Shown one piece after another: positions 18,192 through 27,175 of a DNA stretch of 64,000 nt (position 1 is its first letter; the number at the start of each line of letters is the position of its first letter). The position numbers were made by a program, and so were the translations under genes. Origin of the DNA: Burkholderiales bacterium (GTDB lineage Bacteria; Pseudomonadota; Gammaproteobacteria; Burkholderiales; Burkholderiaceae_C). Below the pieces are notes generated by a model. The model did not search any database and was not told where the DNA came from. It saw only the letters and a list, made by a program, of their open reading frames with translations. The stretch covers positions 1-64,000 of the forward strand of contig CANGHK010000006.1 in assembly GCA_947453625.1 (NCBI GenBank), given 5' to 3'.

Positions 18192-19007
18192 ATGGCAAGA
18201 ACAGCGGGCCGGGTGCCCACCACCGGTGCCACGCTGCGCCGCCAGGGGCTGAAACTGCTGGGGCTGCTGCTGCTGTGCAGCGCCTCGCTGCAGTTCTATT
18301 TCGTCGCCCGGATCGCGCTGATGGCGGTGCTGGCGCCGCAGTCGACCAGCTTCCAGCGCAGCGAGGCCTGGCGTCTGCTGACCGAGCGGCACCGGCTGGA
18401 CTGGCAGCAGGACTGGGTCGACCGTGAGCGCATCGCCACCACCTTGCAGCGCGCGGTGATCGCCAGCGAGGATGCCGGCTTCGTCGACCATGGAGGCGTC
18501 GAATGGGATGCGCTGGAACAGGCCTGGGCGAAGAACCAGCGCGCCGAGGCCGCCGCCGCGCGGCGCAACGCCCAGCTCGACAAACGCCCGGCGCGGGCGA
18601 CGGCGGCCGCCTCGTCGGCCCGGCCCAAGGTCGAGCCCAAGCTGGTCGGCGGCTCCACCATCAGCCAGCAACTGGCCAAGAACCTGTTTCTGTCGAGTGA
18701 GCGCACCGCGCTGCGCAAGGCGCAGGAGTTCGTGATCACGCTGACACTCGAGACCCTGCTGTCCAAGCGCCGCATCCTGGAGATCTACCTCAACAACGTG
18801 GAATGGGGCGAAGGGGTGTTCGGTGCCCAGGCCGCGGCACGCCACTACGTCCACACCGACGCAGCGCGGCTCGATCCGATTTCGGCGGCCCGCCTGGCGG
18901 TGATGCTGCCCGCGCCCAAGCGCTTCGAGAAGAACCCCGGATCAGCCTATGTCAGCGGCCGCGCCGCGACGATCGCTGCCCGCATGGGCAACGTCGCACT
19001 GCCCTGA
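18192..19007 (+). CDS. mtgA: Monofunctional peptidoglycan transglycosylase
   Basis: The 271-residue GT51 enzyme polymerises lipid II at the inner membrane. It has an N-terminal anchor helix (about residues 20-48), the catalytic glutamate in VIASEDAGFVDHGG, and KLVGGSTISQQLAKNLFLSSERTALRKAQEF, LSKRRILEIYLNNVEWGEGVFGAQAAARHY and RLAVMLPAPKRFEKNP. It is longer than typical MtgA (about 230-245) because of an alanine/arginine-rich insertion around residues 114-150 (QRAEAAAARRNAQLDKRP and onward), just before the KLVGGSTI motif. No transpeptidase domain follows. Confidence 0.92.
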   Translation: MARTAGRVPTTGATLRRQGLKLLGLLLLCSASLQFYFVARIALMAVLAPQSTSFQRSEAWRLLTERHRLDWQQDWVDRERIATTLQRAVIASEDAGFVDHGGVEWDALEQAWAKNQRAEAAAARRNAQLDKRPARATAAASSARPKVEPKLVGGSTISQQLAKNLFLSSERTALRKAQEFVITLTLETLLSKRRILEIYLNNVEWGEGVFGAQAAARHYVHTDAARLDPISAARLAVMLPAPKRFEKNPGSAYVSGRAATIAARMGNVALP

Positions 19008-19026
19008 CGGCGACGACTGCGCTTCC

Positions 19027-19032
19027 TACAAT
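19027..19032 (+). promoter_or_regulatory. Candidate leaderless -10 element that also fixes a start
   Basis: TACAAT ends 7 nt before the ATG at 19040. The alternative ATG at 19031 lies inside this hexamer, so the downstream ATG is preferred. Confidence 0.45.
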
Positions 19033-19039
19033 GCCGGCG

Positions 19040-19644
19040 ATGACTGCAACCCTGGCCGAAGAGATCGCCGCCACCGCCGCCCGGCTGGTGGTCGACGAAG
19101 GCATGGAATACGGCCAGGCCAAGCGCAAGGCCTTGCGGGCGCTGGGCCGCGCCGGCGCGGGCCGCGGCGGGCTGCCCAGCAACGAGCAGGTGGAAGACGA
19201 GGTGCGCGACTACCTGGCGCTGTTCTGCGCCGATACCCAGCCGACCGAGCTGGCCGCGCTGCGCCGGCTGGCCCTGCTGTGGATGGACCGGCTGACCGAG
19301 TTCAGGCCGCACCTGACCGGCGCGGCCTGGCGCGGCACGGCCACCCGCCTGTCGGCCCTGCACCTCGACCTGTACTGCGACGATGCCAAGTCGACCGAAA
19401 TAGCGCTGATCAACCGCGGCATCGCCTACGACGTGGGAAGCCGGCCCGGTGTCCGCGGCGAGCCTATAGACATGCTGAGCATCGCCTCGCGCTGCGGCGA
19501 ACTGGGCCAGACCGTGACACTGTTCCTGACCATCCTGGACCACGACGACCTGCGCGGTGCCCTCAAGCCCGACGCGCGCGGCCGCAGCTGGCGCGGCGAC
19601 GCGACCGCGCTACGCCGGTTGCTGGACGAACCGAAAGCACAGCC

Positions 19645-19648
<4 letters not shown>
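19040..19648 (+). CDS. Conserved protein of unknown function
   Basis: The 202-residue acidic soluble protein has no signal or membrane segment. It contains VEDEVRDYLALFCADTQPTEL, TATRLSALHLDLYCDDAKSTEIALINRGI and DHDDLRGALKPDARGRSWRGD. Similar proteins occur beside aroE/mtgA/tlpA in related Burkholderiales, as far as I recall, and are sometimes labelled (I think wrongly) as Mur ligases; no ATP loop is visible. The LYCDDAKSTEIAL block resembles acidic active-site segments of nucleotidyltransferase-like folds, but this is speculation. It overlaps tlpA by 4 nt (ATGA), so the two are co-translated. Confidence 0.75.
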
Positions 19649-20250
<602 letters not shown>

Positions 20251-20548
20251 CGTCGAGGGACGGCGCAGACGCGAAACGCGACAAGCAGTATTTGGCATTA
20301 ACACTATTCAATATCGCCTTGGTTTTTCTAAAAATTAATATAAATCACCAAATCGAAATAATTGATGAAATAGAACAGACCGCCCGATGAAGCGATCTGC
20401 TATGACACAATGCTGAAAATTGCAGGCTGAACTGCGCAGATACGCGCTGCAGCCGAAGCGATCGAGACCCGATCATCGCAAAAGCCCCGACGCAGCGGTC
20501 ACTCCAACGACCCGCCAATCAGCCGACCCGACCCCAGGAGTTCACCCC
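20251..20548 (+). promoter_or_regulatory. AT-rich intergenic region upstream of accB
   Basis: These 298 nt have no gene. From about 20285 to 20380 the DNA is strikingly AT-rich in an otherwise GC-rich window, with runs such as CTAAAAATTAATATAAATC. Candidate promoter parts are TTGGTT near 20319 with TATAAA at 20339 (short 14-nt spacer) and an extended -10 TGCTATGAC at 20398-20406. None is convincing alone. It most likely holds the accBC promoter and a bendable UP-element-like tract. AGGAG at 20536-20540 is the accB ribosome site. Confidence 0.55.
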
Positions 20549-21007
20549 ATGGACCTGCGCAAGCTCAAGACACTGATCGACCTGGTGTCTGAATCCAATA
20601 TTTCCGAACTCGAGATCACCGAAGCCGAGGGCAAGGTGCGTATCGTCAAGGCCAGCGCAGGGATCAGCAACAGCGGGCAGATGATGATGGTGCCGGCCCC
20701 TGCGATGGCCGCTGCAGCGCCGCCAGCCGGATTGGTGGCCACGGCTGCACCGGCGGCTGAAGCCGTCGAAACCGGACACATCGTCAAGTCACCGATGGTG
20801 GGCACCTTCTACCGTTCCAGCAATCCGGGGTCCAAGCCGTTGGCCGAGATCGGCCAGGCCATCAAGGAAGGCGAATCGATCTGCATCATCGAGGCGATGA
20901 AGATCATGAACGAGATCGAGGCCGACAAGAGTGGCACCGTCACCAAGGTGCTGGTCGAGAACGGTCAGGCAGTGGAGTTCGGTCAAGCGCTGTTCATCAT
21001 CGAATGA
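20549..21007 (+). CDS. accB: Biotin carboxyl carrier protein of acetyl-CoA carboxylase
   Basis: The 152-residue BCCP has the N-terminal dimer/contact segment [23 protein letters not shown], an alanine/proline linker (residues 48-72), and the biotinyl domain [21 protein letters not shown]. The thumb is followed by [12 protein letters not shown], where Lys118 is the biotinylated residue. It carries CO2 from AccC to the carboxyltransferase in malonyl-CoA synthesis. AGGAG precedes the ATG by 8 nt. It is followed by accC after an unusual 160-nt interval. aroQ, often the gene before accB, is about 5 kb away here on the other strand. Confidence 0.95.
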   Translation: MDLRKLKTLIDLVSESNISELEITEAEGKVRIVKASAGISNSGQMMMVPAPAMAAAAPPAGLVATAAPAAEAVETGHIVKSPMVGTFYRSSNPGSKPLAEIGQAIKEGESICIIEAMKIMNEIEADKSGTVTKVLVENGQAVEFGQALFIIE

Positions 21008-21027
21008 GCGTGGCGGCAGGTACCAAA

Positions 21028-21156
21028 ATGTTCAAGAAAATCCTGATCGCCAACCGAGGCGACAACGCCGCAGGCGTTGCGGCGCAGGCCGGCTTCGCCC
21101 AAGCGATGCCGGCCGCAGCCAGAATGCCCGGCACGCGCAGCGTGCGGGGCGATTGA
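21028..21156 (+). CDS. Leader ORF repeating the AccC N-terminus (42 codons)
   Basis: This ORF starts ATG and encodes [11 protein letters not shown], the exact N-terminus of AccC, then [17 protein letters not shown] and onward to a TGA at 21154-21156. The stop is 11 nt before the true accC ATG, so translation could be coupled. The first 35 nt are identical to 21168-21202. It may be a chance product of an insertion at the accC start, or a functional leader peptide. No other biotin-carboxylase sequence is present in it. Whether it is translated is unknown. Confidence 0.3.
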   Translation: MFKKILIANRGDNAAGVAAQAGFAQAMPAAARMPGTRSVRGD

Positions 21157-21202
21157 GCCGAGGCACCATGTTCAAGAAAATCCTGATCGCCAACCGAGGC
21201 GA
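21028..21202 (+). repeat. 35-nt direct duplication of the accC start flanking a hairpin-rich insert
   Basis: Copies at 21028-21062 and 21168-21202 are identical and begin exactly at ATG. The 105 nt between them fold into three perfect hairpins: CAACGCC-GCA-GGCGTTG (21063-21079), GGCCGGC...GCCGGCC with an inner TCGC/GCGA (21087-21114), and GCACGC-GCA-GCGTGC (21131-21145). It looks like insertion of a small structured element with duplication of its target. Confidence 0.75.
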
Positions 21203-22517
21203 AATCGCCCTGAGAATCCAGCGCGCCTGCCGCGAGATGGGCATCAAGTCGGTGGTGGTGTACTCCGAGGCCGACCGCGAGGCCAAGTACGTCAAACTCG
21301 CCGACGAGGCGGTGTGCATAGGTCCGGCGGCGTCGGCGCAGAGCTACCTCAACATGCCGGCCATCATCGCCACCGCAGAGGTCACCGACGCCGAGGCCAT
21401 CCACCCCGGCTATGGCTTCCTGTCGGAAAACGCCGATTTCGCCGAGCGGGTCGAGAAAAGCGGCTTCACCTTCATCGGCCCGACCTCGGAGTCGATCCGC
21501 ATGATGGGCGACAAGGTGTCGGCCAAACAGGCCATGATCAAGGCCGGCGTGCCTTGTGTGCCGGGCTCGGAGGGGGCGCTCAACGACGACCCCAAGGCCA
21601 CCGTGCAGGCGGCGCGCGCGATCGGCTACCCGGTGATCATCAAGGCCTCGGGCGGCGGTGGCGGGCGCGGCATGCGCGTGGTGCACACCGAGGCGGCGTT
21701 GCTCAACGCCGTGGCCACCACCCGCAGCGAGGCCGGCGCGGCCTTCGGCAACCCGGCGGTCTACATGGAGAAATTCCTGCAGAACCCGCGTCATGTCGAG
21801 ATCCAGATCCTGGCCGACGAGCACCGCAACGCAGTCTGGCTCGGCGAGCGCGACTGCTCTATGCAGCGCCGCAACCAGAAGATCATCGAAGAGGCGCCGG
21901 CGCCCGGAATCCCGCGCCGGGCGATCGAGAAGATCGGCGACCGTTGTGCGGCGTCATGCAAGAAGATCGGCTACCGGGGCGCGGGCACCTTCGAGTTCCT
22001 GTTCGAGAACGGCGAGTTCTACTTCATCGAGATGAACACCCGGGTGCAGGTCGAGCATCCGGTGACCGAGATGGTGACCGGAATCGACATCGTGCAGATG
22101 CAGATCCGGGTGGCCGCCGGGGAGAAACTGCCGTTCACCCAGCGCCAGGTGCAGATGCGCGGCCACGCCATCGAGTGCCGGATCAACGCCGAAGACCCTT
22201 ACAAGTTCACGCCCTCGCCCGGCCGCATCACGATGTGGCATGCGCCGGGCGGCCCGGGCGTGCGGGTCGACTCGCATGCCTACACCAACTACGTGGTGCC
22301 GCCCAACTACGACTCGATGATAGGCAAGATCATCGTCCATGGCGACACCCGCGAACAGGCGCTGGCGCGCATGCGCATCGCCTTGTCCGAGACGGTGGTC
22401 GAGGGCATCAACACCAACATCGCGCTGCACCGCGAGTTGATGGCCGATGCCAAGTTCATCGAGGGGGGCACCAGCATCCACTATCTCGAAGGCTGGCTCG
22501 AGCACCACAAGCGATGA
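21168..22517 (+). CDS. accC: Acetyl-CoA carboxylase, biotin carboxylase subunit
   Basis: The 449-residue ATP-grasp enzyme carboxylates BCCP-biotin with bicarbonate and ATP. The N-terminus is [25 protein letters not shown]. The glycine-rich ATP lid is [15 protein letters not shown], and [48 protein letters not shown] and [13 protein letters not shown] contain the metal/bicarbonate residues. The length matches the family. The true ATG is the second of two identical start segments; the weak GAGG ribosome site lies 7 nt upstream. prmA follows 15 nt downstream. Confidence 0.97.
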   Translation: MFKKILIANRGEIALRIQRACREMGIKSVVVYSEADREAKYVKLADEAVCIGPAASAQSYLNMPAIIATAEVTDAEAIHPGYGFLSENADFAERVEKSGFTFIGPTSESIRMMGDKVSAKQAMIKAGVPCVPGSEGALNDDPKATVQAARAIGYPVIIKASGGGGGRGMRVVHTEAALLNAVATTRSEAGAAFGNPAVYMEKFLQNPRHVEIQILADEHRNAVWLGERDCSMQRRNQKIIEEAPAPGIPRRAIEKIGDRCAASCKKIGYRGAGTFEFLFENGEFYFIEMNTRVQVEHPVTEMVTGIDIVQMQIRVAAGEKLPFTQRQVQMRGHAIECRINAEDPYKFTPSPGRITMWHAPGGPGVRVDSHAYTNYVVPPNYDSMIGKIIVHGDTREQALARMRIALSETVVEGINTNIALHRELMADAKFIEGGTSIHYLEGWLEHHKR

Positions 22518-22532
22518 AGGCCGCCGAAAATC

Positions 22533-23447
22533 ATGCATGAACTGGTCTTGAGGTTGCCCGAATCGCTGGTCGAGGCGGTGGCCGAGGCCCTGGTCGACGA
22601 ACTCGACGCGCTGAGCGTCTCGGTGGCCGACGCCGATGCCGGCACCGACGCCGAGCAGGCGCTGTTCGGCGAGCCCGGCATGCCCGCGCCCAAGGAGGGC
22701 TGGCAGCGCTCCGACCTGACCGCCCTGTTCGCCAGCGAGGCCGAGGCAACCGAGGCCGCCACGCTGCTGCGTGCGCAGGACTGGGCCGCCGACATGGTCG
22801 TGCTGGCGCTGCGCGCCGTGGCCGACCAGGACTGGGTGCGGCTGACGCAGTCGCAGTTCGCACCGGTCGAGATCACGCCAAGCTTCTGGATCGTGCCGAG
22901 CTGGCACGAGGCACCGCCAGAAGCCCGCACCGTGATCCGGCTAGACCCCGGACTGGCCTTCGGCACCGGCACCCACCCCACGACCCGGATGTGCCTGCGC
23001 TGGACGGCGCGGCAGGCCGCGTCACTGGCCGGCGGCTGGACAAGGGTGCTGGACTATGGCTGCGGCTCGGGCATCCTGGCCATAGGCGCTGCGCTGCATG
23101 GCGCGCGTGGCATAGACGCGGTCGACATCGACGAGGCCGCCGTGCAGGCGACAAAGGCCAATGCCCAAGCCAATGCCGTGACGCTGCGCGCCGGCCTGCC
23201 CGATATGGCTACCGGTGCCTACCCGCTGGTGTTGGCCAACATCCTGGCCACGCCGCTCAAACTGCTGGCGCCGCTGCTGGCCGGCCATGTGGCGCCGGGC
23301 GGCCGCCTGGTGCTGGCGGGTATCCTGGCACGCCAGGCCGATGAGCTGAAGGCCGCCTACGCGCCCTGGCTGGTGCTGGACGTCACCGACAGTGAAGAGG
23401 GCTGGATCCTGATGACGGCACAGCGGGCGGCGGCGCACGCGGCCTGA
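22533..23447 (+). CDS. prmA: Ribosomal protein L11 methyltransferase
   Basis: The 304-residue SAM-dependent enzyme trimethylates ribosomal protein L11. It has an N-terminal substrate-recognition domain (residues 1-90), a linker, then the Rossmann fold. VIRLDPGLAFGTGTHPTTRMCLRWT, VLDYGCGSGILAIGAALHGA (SAM loop) and VLANILATPLKLLAPLLAGHVAPGG are the PrmA hallmarks. It directly follows accC, an arrangement common in betaproteobacteria, and probably belongs to the accBC transcript. Confidence 0.95.
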   Translation: MHELVLRLPESLVEAVAEALVDELDALSVSVADADAGTDAEQALFGEPGMPAPKEGWQRSDLTALFASEAEATEAATLLRAQDWAADMVVLALRAVADQDWVRLTQSQFAPVEITPSFWIVPSWHEAPPEARTVIRLDPGLAFGTGTHPTTRMCLRWTARQAASLAGGWTRVLDYGCGSGILAIGAALHGARGIDAVDIDEAAVQATKANAQANAVTLRAGLPDMATGAYPLVLANILATPLKLLAPLLAGHVAPGGRLVLAGILARQADELKAAYAPWLVLDVTDSEEGWILMTAQRAAAHAA

Positions 23448-23513
23448 TCCGGCAGCCGCCGGGGGCATGGCATCATCGCGCTCGCCCATGAACCCCGCTG
23501 CCGCCCCCCGCCG

Positions 23514-24575
23514 ATGAGCCTGGCCACGCGTTGCCCGTCTTGCGGCACGGTCTTCCGTGTCGCGCAGGAACAGCTCGAGGTGTCCGAAGGCTGGGTGCGC
23601 TGCGGCCGCTGCAGCGGCGTGTTCAACGCCGCCGAACTGCTGTTCGACATCGACTCCGGCGCGCCGGTGCACCCGAAGTCCGGTGCGCAGTCGTCGCCTG
23701 CCGGCGCCGACATAGGCACCGACACCGAACCCACTGTCAGCGACTGGACCCCGCGGGCAGACCCAGCGCAGCCACCGGCCAGCGACGGGGCTGAGACGCC
23801 ACTTGACGAAGAAGGACTGCCCGCGGGCCGCCAGGAACCAGGCTTCGATGACCGCGGCCCGGTCCGGCCCGGCATTGAAGTTATGGCCTCTGAGGCACCC
23901 GGCATGGCGCGCGGTCAGGCCAGGCGCGAAACGCCCTCACTGCGCACGCCGCCGACGCCTGTCGATGAGCACCCGCGCCAAGGCGACACACCGTCCGGTT
24001 TCGGCGCAGCGCCCCGAAACACCGAACTGGCCGAACTGCGGACAGCGGGCGAAGCCCCGGTCATGCCCTCCTTCCTGCGCGCGGCCGACCATGCCGCGCT
24101 GTGGCGGCAACCGGCGGTGCGCGGCGCGCTGATTGCCAGCGTGGTGCTGCTGAGCCTGGGACTGGTCGCGCAGGCCGCATGGACCTGGCGCGATCTGCTG
24201 GCCGCGCAGGTGCCGGCCAGCGAGCCCGCGCTGCGTGCCCTGTGCGGGCTGGCCGGCTGCCAGTTGCAACCACTGCGCCGCATCGACGCATTGGCTGTGG
24301 ACAGTTCGGGCCTGAACCGGGTCGAAGGCTCTGCGCTCTACCGGCTGCAACTGGTGCTGCACAACCGCGCCGACACGGCGCTGATGATGCCGGCGCTGGA
24401 CCTGTCGCTGACCGATGCCCAGGGCAAGCTGGTGACCCGCCGCGTGCTGCAGATGGCCGAACTGGGCGTGCCGCAAGCGGTGCTGCAGGCCGGCCAGGAG
24501 TTGCCGATCAAGGTCCTGATCTCCACTGGCGAGCGCCGGGTCGAAGGCTACACCGTCGAACTGTTCTACCCGTGA
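23514..24575 (+). CDS. Zinc-ribbon membrane protein with a DUF3426 domain
   Basis: The 353-residue protein starts with an MJ0042-type zinc ribbon, TRCPSCGTVFRVAQEQL...VRCGRCSGVFNA, whose four cysteines are about 20 residues apart in pairs. A long disordered acidic/proline-rich region (about 45-195) follows, then one membrane helix (about 202-222, ALIASVVLLSLGLVAQAAW) and a C-terminal DUF3426 beta domain (LCGLAGCQLQPLRRIDALAVDSSGLNRVEGSALYRLQLVLHN...). This architecture follows prmA in many proteobacteria. The function is unknown. Confidence 0.85.
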   Translation: MSLATRCPSCGTVFRVAQEQLEVSEGWVRCGRCSGVFNAAELLFDIDSGAPVHPKSGAQSSPAGADIGTDTEPTVSDWTPRADPAQPPASDGAETPLDEEGLPAGRQEPGFDDRGPVRPGIEVMASEAPGMARGQARRETPSLRTPPTPVDEHPRQGDTPSGFGAAPRNTELAELRTAGEAPVMPSFLRAADHAALWRQPAVRGALIASVVLLSLGLVAQAAWTWRDLLAAQVPASEPALRALCGLAGCQLQPLRRIDALAVDSSGLNRVEGSALYRLQLVLHNRADTALMMPALDLSLTDAQGKLVTRRVLQMAELGVPQAVLQAGQELPIKVLISTGERRVEGYTVELFYP

Positions 24576-24648
24576 CGCGGCCCGGCCGGATGCCCCGACT
24601 GTCCATTCCCCTCACCCTAACCCGGCCCCAGCAGGCCCGCCCCACACC

Positions 24649-25563
24649 ATGTCAGTCCTGATCTGCGGCTCGCTCGCCTTCGACACCATCACCAATTTTC
24701 CGGGCCGCTTCGCGCAGCAGATCCTGCCCGAGCAGGTGCACATCCTGAACGTGTCGTTCCTGGTGCCCACGCTGCGGCGCGAGTTCGGCGGCTGCGCCGG
24801 CAACATCGCTTACTCGCTGAAACTGCTGGGCGGCGCGCCGCTGGTGATGGCCGCGCTGGGCAATGACGGCGGCGAGTACCTGCAGCGGCTCCAGGGCTGG
24901 GGGCTCGACACCTCGCTGGTGCGCCAGGAGGCCGAGACCTACACCGCCCAGGCCATCATCATCACCGACCAGGACAACAACCAGATCACCGCCTTCCACC
25001 CGGGCGCGATGCAGCAGGCCCATGCCACGGCGGTGCCGGCCGACCGCCCCGACATCACGCTGGCGATCATCGCGCCCGATGGCCGCGAGGCGATGCTCGC
25101 CCATGCGGCGCAGCTGGCCGCGGCCAAGATCCCCTTCGTCTTCGATCCGGGCCAGGGCCTGCCGATGTTCGACGGCGACGATCTGCGCGTCTTCAGCGCC
25201 CAGGCCAGCTGGATCGCCGTCAACGACTACGAGGGCCGGATGCTGTGCGAGCGCCTGGGCACCACGCTGGAAGCGCTTTCACTGCAAGCCAACCTGCGCG
25301 GCATCATCGTCACGCTGGCGCACGATGGTTGCGAGCTGTGGCAGGATGGCCAGCGCACCCATGTGCCCGGCGTGGCCGCCACCGAGGTGCTCGACCCGAC
25401 CGGCTGCGGCGACGCCTTCCGCGGCGCGTTGCTGCATGGCCTGTCGCAAGGCTGGACGCTGGAGCGCTGCGTCGCGCTGGGCAACCAGATCGGCGCGATC
25501 AAGATCGCCCAGCGCGGCGGCCAGAACCACCAGATCCCGGCCGAGCTGATCGCCGCCGCCTGA
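24649..25563 (+). CDS. PfkB-family carbohydrate/nucleoside kinase
   Basis: The 304-residue ribokinase-fold protein has the N-terminal substrate motif LRREFGGCAGNIAYSLKLLGG and the C-terminal PfkB signature DPTGCGDAFRGALLHG, which contains the catalytic aspartate and anion hole. Proteins of this subgroup are often annotated adenosine kinase; GGCAGNIA and the lid region fit, but ribokinase or another sugar kinase cannot be excluded. It converges with aroQ, with 20 nt between the stops. Confidence 0.83.
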   Translation: MSVLICGSLAFDTITNFPGRFAQQILPEQVHILNVSFLVPTLRREFGGCAGNIAYSLKLLGGAPLVMAALGNDGGEYLQRLQGWGLDTSLVRQEAETYTAQAIIITDQDNNQITAFHPGAMQQAHATAVPADRPDITLAIIAPDGREAMLAHAAQLAAAKIPFVFDPGQGLPMFDGDDLRVFSAQASWIAVNDYEGRMLCERLGTTLEALSLQANLRGIIVTLAHDGCELWQDGQRTHVPGVAATEVLDPTGCGDAFRGALLHGLSQGWTLERCVALGNQIGAIKIAQRGGQNHQIPAELIAAA

Positions 25564-25583
25564 TCGGCCTGCGCGGCAGTCGC

Positions 25584-26042
25584 CTAGCCGGCGGCCGCGC
25601 GCGCCTTGCGCAGCAGGCCGTCGATCGCCAGCACATAGCCGTCGATGCCGAAGCCGACCACGATGCCGGCAGCCACCGGTGACAGCCAGGAGTGGTGGCG
25701 GAAGGCCTCGCGCGCATGCACGTTGCTGATGTGGACCTCGATCACCGGCAACCCGCTGCCCTTGATCGCGTCGTGCAGCGCCACGCTGGTGTGGGTGTAG
25801 GCCCCCGCGTTGAAGACGATGCCGGCCAGCAAGCCGGCGCGGTGGGCGGCGCCGGCCGCGTGCACCCAGTCGATCAGCACGCCTTCGTGGTTGCTTTGGC
25901 GGCATTCGACCTCGGCGCCACGCTCGGCGGCGGCGCTGTGGCACAAGGCCTCGACATCGGCCAGGGTGGCGTGGCCGTAGACCGCCGGCTCGCGCGTGCC
26001 CAACAGGTTCAGGTTGGGGCCATTGAGGACAAGGATATTCAT
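25584..26042 (-). CDS. aroQ: 3-Dehydroquinate dehydratase, type II
   Basis: The 152-residue type II dehydroquinase converts 3-dehydroquinate to 3-dehydroshikimate, the substrate of the AroE encoded 7 kb away. Signature segments are [15 protein letters not shown], the catalytic tyrosine in [25 protein letters not shown], and the catalytic histidine in [21 protein letters not shown]. The C-terminal [14 protein letters not shown] is also typical. It stands alone on the minus strand, not in front of accB as in many relatives. Confidence 0.94.
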   Translation of the reverse strand: MNILVLNGPNLNLLGTREPAVYGHATLADVEALCHSAAAERGAEVECRQSNHEGVLIDWVHAAGAAHRAGLLAGIVFNAGAYTHTSVALHDAIKGSGLPVIEVHISNVHAREAFRHHSWLSPVAAGIVVGFGIDGYVLAIDGLLRKARAAAG

Positions 26043-26199
26043 GGGGCGTTGCTTTCGGTCGCGGACTTGCGACCATGGTAGCGAGTGGCGCGGCTGCGGA
26101 TGGTGAGCCTCGCTTCAGACGCCCGCGCCGCTCGAGACGATCGAGACGCTTAAGGCGGCCATAAGCCGGCGCGCAGACCATGGCGGTCCAGGAGTTGCC

Positions 26200-26643
26200 A
26201 TGAAACCACCGTCACCCAAGCTTTCCCCCGTCACGGCGCTGCGCGCGGCGGGCCGCCTGTTGCTGTTGCCGCTGTTGCCGCTGCTGCCGCTGTGCTGCAG
26301 CGCCGCCCTGGCCGCCACGCCGGCCGAGTTGTTGTCAGGCTATGCCGCGCAGGCCGGCAGTGCGCCCATGGCGGCACGTGGCCAGCAGTTCTTCACCGCC
26401 ACCCACGGCCGCGACTGGCAATGCGCCAGCTGCCACGGCGCCCTGCCGACCCAGGCCGGCAAGCATGCCGCCACCGGCAAACCCATTGCCGCGCTGGCGC
26501 CGGCCTTCAACCCCTTGCGCTTCACCGACCCGGCCAAGGTGGAGAAATGGTTCCGCCGCAACTGCAACGACGTGGTCGGGCGCGAATGCAGCGCCGCCGA
26601 AAAGGCCGACCTGCTGGCCTGGTTGCTCACGCTCAAGCCCTGA
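26200..26643 (+). CDS. SHP-like monoheme cytochrome c (DUF1924)
   Basis: The 147-residue exported protein has a leucine-rich signal peptide (residues 1-38, ending SAALA). The single heme site is CASCH (75-79). WFRRNCNDVVGREC (about 117-130) holds the asparagine region and the two cysteines that in sphaeroides heme protein (SHP) form the distal Asn ligand and a disulfide. SHPs bind O2 and NO when reduced; their cellular role is not settled. An AGGAG site precedes the ATG. It leads the cluster SHP, diheme cytochrome, cytochrome b561, response regulator, histidine kinase. Confidence 0.85.
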   Translation: MKPPSPKLSPVTALRAAGRLLLLPLLPLLPLCCSAALAATPAELLSGYAAQAGSAPMAARGQQFFTATHGRDWQCASCHGALPTQAGKHAATGKPIAALAPAFNPLRFTDPAKVEKWFRRNCNDVVGRECSAAEKADLLAWLLTLKP

Positions 26644-26668
26644 CCTGCCCCACTCGCAAGGAGTCCCG

Positions 26669-27175
26669 ATGATGACGCCCCAGCCCCTCCAGCCGCGGCG
26701 GCGCTTGACCGCGCCCGCCCTCACCCTCGCCATCCTCGCCACGCTGGCCGGATTGGGCAGCCCGGCGCGCGCCGACAACATGGCCGTGCCCCGACTCGCG
26801 GCCTACACGCAGGAATGTGCCGCCTGCCACATGGCCTACCCGCCCGGCTTGCTGCCGGCGGCCTCCTGGCAACGCCTGATGGCCAACCTGCCCAGGCACT
26901 TCGGCGCCGATGCGTCGCTCGATCCCGCGACGCAGAAGTCGCTGTCGGCCTGGCTGGCGGCCAACGCGGGCAGCTACAAAAAGGTGGCGCGTGAGCCGGC
27001 GCCACCGCCACAGGACCGCATCAGCCAGTCGGCCTGGTTCGTCCGCGAGCACCGAGAGATCACCAGCGCGGTGTGGACGCGCAAGGCAGTCGGCAGCGCC
27101 GCCAACTGCGCGGCCTGCCACAGCGGCGCCGAAGCAGGCCGTTTCAGCGAGCACGACGTCAAGGTGCCGCAATGA
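26669..27175 (+). CDS. Diheme cytochrome c (DHC)
   Basis: The 168-residue exported protein has an arginine-containing signal peptide (to about residue 35, SPARA) and two heme-binding CAACH motifs (residues 50-54 and about 147-151), with LPRHFGADASLDPATQKSLSAWL between them. This is the DHC family that donates electrons to SHP. AAGGAG (26658-26663) is a strong ribosome site. Two adjacent ATGs (26669, 26672) are possible starts. It overlaps the cytochrome b gene by 4 nt. Confidence 0.87.
   Translation: MMTPQPLQPRRRLTAPALTLAILATLAGLGSPARADNMAVPRLAAYTQECAACHMAYPPGLLPAASWQRLMANLPRHFGADASLDPATQKSLSAWLAANAGSYKKVAREPAPPPQDRISQSAWFVREHREITSAVWTRKAVGSAANCAACHSGAEAGRFSEHDVKVPQ

Noticed and set aside
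21077-22540. A second long frame over accC (487 codons)
   Set aside because: It is an out-of-frame translation of accC; AccC motifs are in the frame starting at 21168.
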